Assembly: GCA_025642075.2 (NCBI GenBank)
Contig: JAODUO010000070.1
Span: 400,001-464,000 of the forward strand
Source of the DNA: Ridgeia piscesae
Lineage: Eukaryota > Annelida > Polychaeta > Sabellida > Siboglinidae
Length of the DNA: 64,000 bases
Direction of reading: 5' to 3'
The notes under the pieces were generated by a model. The model was not told where the DNA came from, ran no database searches, and saw nothing but the letters and a program-made list of their open reading frames with translations. Shown one piece after another: positions 48,701 through 61,673 of this stretch. Position numbers and translations under genes: made by a program. Position 1 is the first letter of the stretch. Each line of letters begins with the position of its first letter.

Positions 48701-51700
48701 AACAACAATGATGTATAGCAAAGTTGACGGTGAAGATACACCTAGTGACTGGGCAGAAGGGACAAAGCCACGGTACGTGCCACTGCCGGATAAACTGGAG
48801 ACACGTTATCGAGGTGGGGGAGCAGCGATTGATCTGGAGACACATTATCGAAGATCAGCGCATAACCCGGAGGCCAAGCACCTGGAAGCTGGCAGAAATG
48901 TGAACAAAAACCAACACGATGCTGCTGTGAACGTGGAGAGAGCAACTGTGAATGTGGAGAGAACAAGAGACCATATCTCAACCTGGCACGATTCCATCGG
49001 TGAATATTCTAAAGATCAGAACAATTACAGAAGCACGGTGAAGATTGACGAAGAAGTCAAAGAAAATGTTGACGCAAGATTTGGCGAGGCAAATGGTGAA
49101 CTGGCCCCCACATCAGGCAGGCAATTACCTCTGCTGGTAGACAATGTGGGAAACACAATGGACACCAATGGAGACGTCAGAAGCAATGTCAAAACATCTG
49201 AGGATGAACTTCACACGAGCTCTGTCATGTCTTCTGTTACTTTACCATCAGGTGAAGAGCATCATCACACCAGCACCATGTGGACCACAGACAAGACACA
49301 CTCGCTGGCCTCAGTCACACAGTCAGCACACTACCAGGCTGTAGTCACACAGTCAGCACACTCACAGGCCACAGTCACACAGTCAGCACACTCACAGGCC
49401 GCAGTCACACAGTCAGCACACTCACAGGCCGCAGTCACACAGTCAGCACACTCACAGGCCACAGTCACACAGTCAGCACAATCACAGGCCACAGTCACAC
49501 AGTCAGCACACTCACAGGCCACAGTCACACAGTCAGCACAATCACAGGCCACAGTCACACAGTCAGCACAATCACAGGCCACAGTCACACAGTCAGCACA
49601 CTACCAGGCTGTAGTCACACAGTCAGCACACTCACAGGCAGCAGTCACACAGTCAGCACACTCACAGGCCACAGTCACACAGTCAGCACACTCACAGGCC
49701 ACAGTCACACAGTCAGCACACTCGCTGGCCTCAGTCACACAGTCAGCACACTACCAGGCTGTAGTCACACAGTCAGCACACTACCAGGCTGTAGTCACAC
49801 AGTCAGCACACTCACAGGCCACAGTCACACAGTCAGCACACTCACAGGCCACAGTCACACAGTCAGCACACTCGCTGGCCTCAGTCACACAGTCAGCACA
49901 CTCGCTGGCCTCAGTCACACAGTCAGCACACTCGCTGGCCTCAGTCACACAGTCAGCAAACCGAAGAAGAAAGAAGCTGAGACAGACATACTCACTGGCT
50001 ACAGTGACAGCCACAGACATGGATCCAATGGGGAGGCGTGGAGACCACACTGACGGTGCGATGAGGACCAACAATGCAGCTGGTCAACACAGAGCAAGAA
50101 CTAAGGTGACTGTCCTCAGTGGTCACAGTGTCACACACACCAGACCATCAGGCAACACAAACCAAGAGAACAGACCATCAGGCGACACAAACCAAGAAAA
50201 CAGACCATCAGGCGACACAAACCAAGAGAACAGACCATCAGGCAGCACAAACCAAGAGAACAGACCATCAGGCGACACAAACCAAGAAAACAGACCATCA
50301 GGCAGCACAAACCAAGAGAACAGACCATCAGGCAACACAAACCAAGACAACATACCATCAAGCGACAAAAACCAAGAGAACAGACCATCAATCAACACAA
50401 ACCAAGAGAACAGACCATCAAGCGACACAAACCAAGAGAACAGACCATCAAGCAACACAAACCAAGAGAACAGACCATCAAGCGACACAAACCAAGAGAA
50501 CAGACCATCAATCAACACAAACCAAGAGAACAGACCATCAAGCAACACAAACCAAGAGAACAGACCACCAGGCAACACAAACCAAGAAAACAGACCATCA
50601 GGCGACACAAACCAAGAAAACAGACCATCAGGTGACACAAACCAAGAAAACAAACCATCAGTTGGCACAAACCAAGAAAACAGACCATCAGGTGACACAA
50701 ACCAAGAAAACAGACCATCAGGTGACACAAACCAAGAAAACAAACCATCAGTTGGCACAAACCAAGAAAACAGACCATCAGGTGACACAAACCAAGAATA
50801 CAGACCATATGGTGACACAAACCAAAACAGTAGATTACCAGATGACGCAGACCATGAAACCAGACAACCATATGACTCAAAACAAGAGCTCCAAACACCA
50901 CATGAGCAAAGTTCAAATGATACAATCAACAATACATGGCATGGTGTGGAATTAAATAGAGACCCACTATATATGCCAGAGACATCCCTTTCCGAGACTC
51001 AGCCAGACATGACAAGGAGATTAGACAATGACAAAAGCAACCACGTCACTAGGACTGAATTACCGAAGTACCCTACCGCTCCACAGATTGCCAAGACAAC
51101 AGAAGCAGTTCTTGTGTTGGAGGCAGACAGTGCCAGTGCTGATGACACCAACAACAAGAGTGTCCACACAAAGCCCGAAACAGAAGGAAACAGTGAAGAT
51201 GACTCAAGTGTATCTTCACTGCGACTGCTGACTATGCCCGTCAGTGTTACAATTCCTCAACAACAGGACACGGAAAGTCCCGACGACGATGTAACTATTA
51301 CAACATCTGAACATGTTCTGCCATCAGCCTCAAGTGGCACACCTCTGGTTGAACAACCAACACATGTAACTATAGCCGCACTGGATGTAACTGAATCAGC
51401 CATTGCTACATCTACAGAGACTAATCCAGGGATAACTTGGCAAAGTAGCAATCACCTAGGGGGTGTAATCATGCTAGCCATACCAGGAAGTACCAAAGAT
51501 GCACTAAACAGTGAAAACATTTCATCAGCCAAGAGACTGCACCTTGGGTCTGAGAATCTAAAAACGTTGATTCAATCTACAAGACAGCGTGCCTCAGAGA
51601 CTACAATGTCTGCCCGGAAATACACCCACAACTCTACTGTGTCAGACGCTATTGTTTCAGGTGTGAGCAGGTCTAATTACAACACACACACTCAGGTGCA

Positions 51701-54700
51701 TGATGGGATCACCTTCCGAAAACTGGCACAATATGAGATGCATGCATCAGATGTGACCGTACCTACAACAAGACTTGGCAGTTTTCCCAGAATTCCAAAG
51801 GAATTACCTCAGTACACTATTGACAATGCATGGCCGACATATTCTGCATCTGAAAATGTTGGACACCACAAAGTTGCTGACCGGCCTACCGCAGATGGAC
51901 AGACTCCAATACATGGCACACTAAGAAAACATGCGAAAGATGTGGTCAATCCAATGATGGTCACTGATGTGACCACAGTACTGACCACAAGACCCACAGG
52001 TCATGTGAGGTCATCACATGTGACAAGGCGAGAGATCAGACTAGCAAATGTATTTGGTGATGACAACAGAAAATCAAATATTGCTGGGATAGACACAAGG
52101 TCATCACAGGTCATAGACCACGAAAAAGATCCATCACATAAAACAATCCAAGAGATCGCAACATTTGGTGATATAAACCAAAAGATCCAACCATTTGGTG
52201 ACATAAACCAAGACATTGAACCATTTGGTGACATTAACCAATATATCAGACCATTTGGTCATACAAACCAAGGTACAGATTTCTTAAAACAAGAGACCAA
52301 ACTTTCAACTGACACATACGAAGAAACCAAATCATTAGTTTATACCACCCAAAAGACCAGACCATCAGATAACGTAAACCAAGAGACCAGACCATTGGGT
52401 GACACACATCAAGAAATTATGCCATTTGATGTGACAAACCAAGGGACTAAACCAGCCAGCAACTCAAACCAAGAAATCATACCATTTGGCGATATAAACC
52501 AAGAAATCAGACTATTTGGTGACCCAGGCAAAAAGAAGAAACAATCTGGTGACACAAGCGAAGACACAAAGCCAACAACCACTTCAACATCATTTGACAT
52601 AAACAACTACAACGTACAACAACAACACCTTGTGACGACCACCTCAACAGAAATTAACTTCAACAGAAATGTCAACAGAGTGTCAACAAATACCAACCAA
52701 AGCCCCAGCCCAAATCCTATGTCAACACCTGATGTGTCACCACTAATGTCACCCATGTCAACAGATAGCATTGTGACATTACATGGTCACATAAAACCCA
52801 GTGAAGTGTCTCTACCCGTGGAGACCAGACTCTTTGAACATGACTTGTCTAAGAACTCAGACACACCAGTGGAGACTGTGATGCTGCAAGACACAGGCCC
52901 ATCCAGTCATGAGATCACTGTGCAAGCAAATGGTCTGAGCAGAAGACAAGCCATGAGTTCTGACAAGAGAGAAGTCAAGCCTTCAGACACAAGACAAGCC
53001 AACAGTTCTACGAGAACAAAGCTGCCCAATGAACCATGGAGAAATGGAACAGTTCAAGAGAACACTGAACGAACACTGACCTTGGGGAACTCTGAAGAAA
53101 ACATCAGCCAGCCACATATGACAGAACCATTTACAACCTCAACCACTGAACCATTTACAACTTCAACTACTGAACCATTGACAACCTCAACCACTGAACC
53201 GGTTGGTTCATCAACAGCACACAATACCTACAGTTCAGCTAACACTTTGGCAACACCAAACAGCATGTCAGTTAAGCAACCTGACACTTCAGTTGTACCA
53301 CTGACACTACCCAACACATCGACAACGCCTTCCATTCCATTAACATTATCTTCCATTATTACATCAACAAGTTATTCCAGTAAATCAACAACATCTGTTA
53401 CATCAACAACACCTTCACCAACACCAGCAACACCTTTAATCAGATCAACAACACCTTCAGTTACATCAAAAACACCTACAACAACATCTACAACACTTTC
53501 GACAACGTCTACAACACCTTCGACAACATCTACAACACCTTCGACAACACCTTTGACAACATCAACACCACCTTCCATAACATTTACAGCACCTTCAACA
53601 ACATCTACAACACCTTTGACAACATCTATAACACCTTCAACAACATCAGCACCTTCTACAACATCAACAACACCTTTAACAACATCGACAACACATTTGA
53701 AAACATCAACAACACCTTCGGAACCATCTACAAAAACTTTGACAACACCCTTGACAACATCTACAACAACTTTGACAACATCTACAATACGTTCAAACAC
53801 ATCAACAACACCTTTCAGCATATCAGTTGAACTGGCTACCACTTCAACTAAACAACCAGCCAACACTACAATACAACCAACAACAAAGTACTCATCCTTC
53901 ACACATACATCCACCTCAAGACTTGACACACAGCCACAGCAAAGCCTGGATGCTACTCTGTCATTGACCCCACAGCTACTGTCATCTGCTGCTACTTCTA
54001 CGAGACCCACAACCTCAGCAAAACGACTGTATGTGCCTGTACTGTCAACAACTGATTCTAATCAACAGCCTGCAAGCAGTAACTTTGTGCCTCCAGGCAC
54101 AGGAGACAAGGACATAGGAGGAGACAAGGTCACAGGAGGAGACAAGGTCACAGGAGGAGACAAGGTCCCACGAGGAGACAAGGTACCAGGAGGAGACAAG
54201 GTCACAGGAGGAGACAAGGTCCCAGGAGGAGACAAGGTCACAAGAGGAGACAAGGTCATAGAAGGAGACAAGGTCACAGGAGGAGACAAGGTCACAGGAG
54301 GAGACAAGGTCACAGGAGACAAAATCACAGAAAGAGACAGTGTCACAATTATGAACAATCACATCACCCAACATCATGAAGACTTATGGCAACTGAACAA
54401 AGAAACAACAATAACGAAGAATAAAAATCGTGAAATAGCTAAATCGACTACAAGACCAATTATTAGAGACATAGTGACTACAACTTCATATGTTGACAAA
54501 AAGCCAAATAAAGGTGATGATAACCACGTGCGTGTAAGACCTGAAGACATCCTCAAGAGAAATAACATTTCCCAGGTCCCCTACACTGGGGACGATTCTC
54601 CAACAAAGCCACCTGTACCATCTGCCTACTTGGGGATTAATAATCAAATTAATCTTCACCCAATGCCACAAACGATTGACGGGCATCATGACCTGTCAGC

Positions 54701-57700
54701 AGTAAACAGAACTGTAACAAAATTCAACAATCTAAAAATACTAGAACCAAAAAATGCCAGGCAAGACTTAAATGATAAACATTTGCACAGCTCAAAGACA
54801 ACGAAACAAAATGAAGTCATGAAGAGCTATAGTGACTCTCCATTGGCACTGACAGGACAACTCACCACCACACCCAACCGAGAAACAAAACCTTCAGCGC
54901 CACAACCAATCGACACAGAGCTGTTTGAACTCCACCAAACTACAGAAGGTGTCGATGCCAGTTCAGGAACAGACAAACACATGTATGAGTTCTGGGTGTA
55001 TTACAGAGGAAAGACGCCAGGCAGTCCTACGACCACACAGAGACTCTATCTGCCAGACAACACTGACAGAGAGACACAACCACAGCTGCCGTTTATACAA
55101 CAACATCCAGCGATAGTGACTCCACTAAAACAACAGTGGAAAGAACAGAATAACATTCCACAAGATGCCAAAGTGACATTGCAACCACTCGGGAGACTGA
55201 ATCAACAACCTACAGTGTCAACAAAACCATCAAAAAGACTGAATCAACAACCTACAGTGTCAACAAAACCATCAGAAAGACTGAATCAACAACCTACCTT
55301 GTCAACAAAACCATCAAAAAGACTGAATCAACAACCTACAGTGTCAACAAAACCATCAAAAAGACTGAATCAACAACCTACAGTGTCAACAAAACCATCA
55401 AAAAGACTGAATCAACAACCTACAGTGTCAACAAAATCATCAAAAAGACTGAATCAACAACCTACAGTGTCAACAAAACCATCAAAAAGACTGAATCAAC
55501 AACCTACTGTGTTGTCAGAACCACTTGAAAGGTTGAATCAGCAAACTATTGCATCAACACAACCATTTGAAAGTGACCAACAACCGACAGTGTCAACACT
55601 ACTATTTGAAAGACTGAAACAACAACCCATTGTGTCCACACAATCAACCAAAAGATTGAATCAACACCCTACAGTGTCACCACAACTACACGAAAGGTTG
55701 AATGAACAACCTACAGTGTCACCACAACCACCTGAAAGGTTGAATGAACAACCTACAGTGTCACCACAACCACTTGAAAGGTTGAGTCAACAACCAACAG
55801 TGTCACCACAACTACCTGAAAGGTTGAGTCAACAACCTACAGTGTCACCACAAACACCTGAAAGGTTGAGCCAACAACATACAGTGTCACCACAATCACC
55901 TGAAAGGTTGAGTCAACAACCTACAGTGTCACCACAACCACTTGAAAGGTTGAGTCAACAACCTACAGTGTCACCACAACCACTTGAAAGGTTGAGCCAA
56001 CAACCGTACTGTGTCACCACAACCACTTGAAAGGTTGAGCCAACAACCTACTGTGTCACCACAACCACTTGAAAGGTTGAGCCAACAACCTACTGTGTCA
56101 CCACAATCACCTGAAAGGTTGAGTCAACAACCTACAGTGTCACCACAACCACTTGGAAGGTTGAGCCAACAACCTACAGTGTCACCACAACCAACTGAAA
56201 GGTTGAGTCAACAACCTAATGTGTCACCACAACCACCTAAAAGGTTGAATCAACAACCAACAGTGTTACCACAACCACTTGAAAGGTTGCATCAACGTTA
56301 TTTGTCAACACAAAAACCAGAAAGGTTGAATCAACAACGTTATTTATCAACACAAAAACCAAAAAGGTTGAATCAACAAGGTTATTTGTCAACACAACTT
56401 GAAAGGTTGAACCAACAAGCTATTCTGTCAACGCTGCTATTTGAAAGGATGAATCTACAATTCACTGTGTCAACTCAACCACTTGAAACATTAAATCAAC
56501 AACCTACAGTGTCAACTCAACATCTTGAAAGGTTGAATCAACAACCTACAATGTCAACAAAACCACATCAAATAAGGAATCTGCAAATTACATTGTCATC
56601 ACAACCACATACAGGGAGACCACAACCACAGCAAAACATGAATCAACAGCCTATAGTCTCATTGCAACCACAAGAAATGAAAAATCAACAACCTACTGTC
56701 AGACCACGACTACATTACAGGAGACTAAGACCACAAAAAACGAATAGACCACATTTGTACAAGTGGCTGAATCAACAGCATATAATACCACCACAACCAT
56801 ACCAACGAATGAATCAACAGCCTACCATGTCACCAGAATCATATATATTGACAACTCGGCCACAGCCACAGCCACAGATATGGATGAATCAACAGTTTCC
56901 AGAATCGCGAGAATCTAAAGACCAAGTGGACTCGACATACGCAGGTTTCGTTCAAAATGAACTAACAACTAAATCCATGCGACAACCGTCAGCAGACATG
57001 CGAACCTACCACAGAACTACATCGGCTGTGCCATCAGTCACACACCCTCCCTGGCTGTTCCACAAGACAGCTCCCCTCCAGCCAGACCAGACATCTGATA
57101 CAACCGTCATCAACAAGGGTCATGGTGAAACAAAGAACAGAGCAGCAGTGGCAAGGAACTCAACTGCAGACGTCTCAGAGACCGTGCATGAGGACGTCTT
57201 GGTGATGTCACAAGATGGTGGCCCTGCACACATACAGCAAAGTCCATCAAGAACAGAGCAAGTCGTCTTAAGACATTCTCTTTTGGGAGCATCAAAACCT
57301 GATAGACATGGACAGGTAGGAGAGGCTTGGGATGATCACAACAGACAAAGAACTCATCACAGACACAGGAGTGATGGTTCCTTTAATCCGAATCAGATGA
57401 AGACCAAAGTCACCCAGTACCCCGAGGGAGCAAGAAGGGAGAAGACAACAGATCTGGGCGGGGTTGTAACGGGGCAAGAAGACTTCAGAAGAAGGCAATT
57501 ACGTCGCAGTGATGAAGATAAGAAAACAAGAACAATATCACCGTGTCAGACATCGCCCAATGTCTGAGACTGGCTTCCACAGGCAAATCAATCTCCACGA
57601 CAGGACGTGGCGATATGATAAACCAACATATCCACCAATGCACAAACCAACCGCCAGTCCACTAGTCCCCTATCATACATAACAGAAACCACAACTGGCC

Positions 57701-60700
57701 CATAGAACATTCCCGAAACCAGGAACTTAAAAAAAGTGAATTGACCAATCACCACAAAGAACCCAAAACACTGAACCAAATCACAAGTTATCAAAGCTAG
57801 CGATGGTTACATATTCTACAACAGAACATGGCAGTGACCGAACAGGTCAGCGGACAACCAAGAAACCTAGTTATAAACAAAAAACGACACACGAGTATTT
57901 GACCTCAACACCACTGGCGCCACCTACACATACTGACGTGTACTCGGAGCTGAGGAAAGATGCGGAAGCTTATCCGAGACTCTGATCCGGAGCTTTATCA
58001 ACAGATACAGCTGCACTTATCCCAGCTATCCCAAGAAGGGCCATCTCAAGGCTCACCAAAGCGGGAGCCAAGTGTCCAAGATCCCAGCAATCAGGAAACG
58101 ATACAGGGTAAGTAGGAAGTAGTACTAAGTACACAGTCTTCCACCACATTTGCAAAATATCTTATTGCTCTTTCAACGTGGTCTATATAATATTATATTG
58201 ATTATAAAATCTTCTTTTTGGCTAGTTACCAAAAGTATGTTGTTTGTGTTATGTACACTGATGACTACCCTGGGGTAGTTTACCATGCAATGGTCGAGTT
58301 TTAAGGCGACATGATCAGTTTGTGGCTTTTTATTTTTATTGCAAAATCATTGTTAATCAGTATAAGTTATAACTATTGTAGCGTCCTGACCGCCAATAAA
58401 TGTTTTATCAAAACAGAACTGACTTTGTAATGTTAAACGTCGAATATTTATAAGAATCCCGATGCTGTCACTCAAATCGCTGCGAGTGACACCCACCCTT
58501 TGACCTTTACCAACTGGGAGCCGTGCACCTGGCTGGGTGTGGCGTTAGTGGCGTCAACTTGTGTTCACGTGATACTGCATCGCGTGATCATGCATTTCCT
58601 TCTGGGCTTTTAGCCACGCCTACAACGGTTTCGAAAACGCCTCGTGTTCGATGTGTACACACACAGAGTTAAGCACCCTTACTGCATCTATTTTCAACCC
58701 CTAAATGGTACATAAAACATATTTTGACTATCTTTACGCTATAATAGGTATAATTTATACCATATAACATGATTTTGCAATAAAAATTAAAAGCCACGAA
58801 CAGACCATGTCGCTTTAAGATGTAACTGAAATGGGTGTGTACACTTGTGACAACTGTGACATACATTTGTGATGATCACATCTTAGTAGTCATGCACTCT
58901 AGTGATGCAACAGGTGACTGTTGGCCAACTACCCTTATGTTACCAACATTCTGGTGTTTAGTGGAAATCTCCTTTCTCCAGCTGTTGATTACTTACACTG
59001 ATGTCAAGTTGTGTTGTTGTTGGTCAATGCAACTGGAGAATCAAGTTGCATCTTAAATAGCTTGTAGCTGTACGCTTGCAACAAGCAGTTGCATTGCTTT
59101 ACTGAGGCACATGCACTGACGATGCATTGTAATCCTGATTCAGTTTTCAAACCATATACGACACCCTTAATTTGTGTTGTTACAAGTTGCGCAACTACTA
59201 GTTGCGTTATTGGCATACACTTGTGACAAGATGCTCAGGATGTCTCCAATATATTTCAACAGTTGAGTTACTCCAAATATTATAAACTAGCCATCGGTAT
59301 ACATAAGTAAGTTGGTAAGTAATCGTAACATTTTGACAGCAACTACATCCTTGAAAATTCAAACTTAGAGGTGCAACAAACAAAATTGTCAGCCAGCAGA
59401 CTAAAAATACGGTTGTACACCTTCTATGTATGGAATTTCATTCTTTATTATTTTTAAGTAAATATCTGGACAAAAGTTCAGCTAACAGGATCACTGGTCA
59501 ATCAAGATGCAAGACGAAGGAATGCGTGACTGTGAAACTCTGATCCTATTTATAAAGATCCCAGTTTACTGTCTCTGTACTGAGATTTGAGGTTTTTATG
59601 CAAATATGTCCTGCTATCATAATTGTTACACACCTACAACAGATTTTTACACACCAGTGCATTCACCAAGGTACTAATAAATATCATGTCATCATAGGTG
59701 TATTTTAACATATGGTGAAGCCAGGTGTTGACTTTAATTAACAACTAACGAAATCACACCTGTCCACTTGAGATTTGAGAACAGTATTTCAGGAGCGTTT
59801 GTGTAATTATGAAAATTATGCATAATGGATAAATTAGTTGAATTGCCAGCAAGTAATTTAGGGTGTGGCTAATTATTACAATCGTTGTCTTTTCTGACTT
59901 ATAAAAAGGCTAATGAATAACTTATTATATGCAATTAAAACATGAATTATTTATCGTATTGCACATAAAATCTAACCATAGTATAATCAAGCTACTGTGT
60001 TTGTAGTTTGTATATAATAAGTACATGTATATGATTTTATGGGTATATGACACTTTTGGTTTGCATCTTATGGGGTTCTTGGATAGAAAAGCAACACGAT
60101 TTATGTACCTTGTATGTGTATTATATGGGCATCTGATATATTGTATTTATTCTATTAAGTGTACAGTATGCTTCAAAAAAAAAATGGTGTGTCAAAATAA
60201 TAATAATAAGCTCACATTCCCATTTTATCATTTCATTTTGTTTGGTTCCCAAGTAAAAGTAGAGCTACCATAACACTACAGTTTGGTCATTTAGGTGGAA
60301 CTTTATCCGTCTTCATCCCTGAGCTTTGAATCTAATGGGACAAATGTTGAACTGAAATTATAGTTATGGAATCAACACACAGTGTTACTTTTTCGTTGGC
60401 TTTTCGGGATTATTATCATGATGTTAGATACTTCTAGAGAGTGGGGTGTACACTTATTAGGGCATGTTTGCTTAATAGAATGAATATGGTACATGTCTCT
60501 TGTGAAGACGCACTAAATTTACTACATACGGAGGTTTTCTTTCATGTCAGGTAAATAATTATTTAAATACATTTATAGATGGATCTTTTCACAATGACTA
60601 TAATTTTATTAACTTTGTCCCTTATATAATATAATCCGATATTGCTCTACCATACATTATCTACATGCCATTTTTTTTTAAATCAATTACAATTACATTT

Positions 60701-61623
60701 TTACTGTAACAATAATCCTGTTCATGTAATTTTTTACAAATCAACATTTCATCTTCCCATGTTGTTTCTGTCTTTCTTTTACTCCCAGTTGCTTAAGAGT
60801 CCTGATTGGTTAGAGGTGCATACCAGAAGTTAAACAATTGTTCACGATATTACATGCATTTTGTATGATTTTTCACAGTTACATAAACCCTCCACCAAAC
60901 AGACAGTGACCTTTACGTACTTGCAACAATCTGAGAAAAAGTGCAATATTGTGATAGACTGTTCAAATTAATGCAATACATCTTGCAATCTTTGTAAAAC
61001 ATTACAATGAATGGACTGGGAAACCATGTTTGGTGTCTGCGTAGTGCCATTTGAAGGATGGATATTTTGGTAGTAGAAATGATCAAGGAAGCAGCTTGAT
61101 TATTGCTTTTTTATGTTTTCATATAATGATTGATAATACATTTTATTTCAGTTTTGCTTGTGACGGCCATTGTTGGCTGGTTTGTTCTTGTCCTTGGGCT
61201 GGCGCTGTTCTTCTGTTGGAAGAGGTAAATATGCAACACACACACATTCTCTATGCCATTAGGACATGTTTTGCATCAGAACATAAAAATGGAACCATTA
61301 TGAAGTCCTGTCATAATAAAAAATAAAAAATTAAACGCTGTAGACGTGTCTGCCTATGTCACAGTGAGTCCTGAGTGAAACACTGCCCCACCATAAATTT
61401 GTTTAGGCTCTAAAATACATAGGCTAAAATGTGTTAGATATATAACTTAGACTAAATTAATAAAAATATGGTATACTTACTATATCGGCAAAATAATTAT
61501 ATTCTATATGTATATATATATATATATATAATATATATACATACATAATAATATATATGTATTATATAAATTATATATAATTTTATAATCAGTGTTGAAT
61601 TATATATATATATATGTACATCA

Positions 61624-61673
<50 letters not shown>

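Noticed and set aside
49280..50955. Alternative-frame and minus-strand proteins over arrays A and B (257, 278 and 269 residues)
   Set aside because: Shadows of the 30-bp coding arrays. Only the frame continuous with the CUB exon phase and the rest of the giant exon is kept.
53372..54010. Minus-strand Val-rich 212-residue protein
   Set aside because: Antisense of the Thr/Ser/Pro tract of the giant exon.
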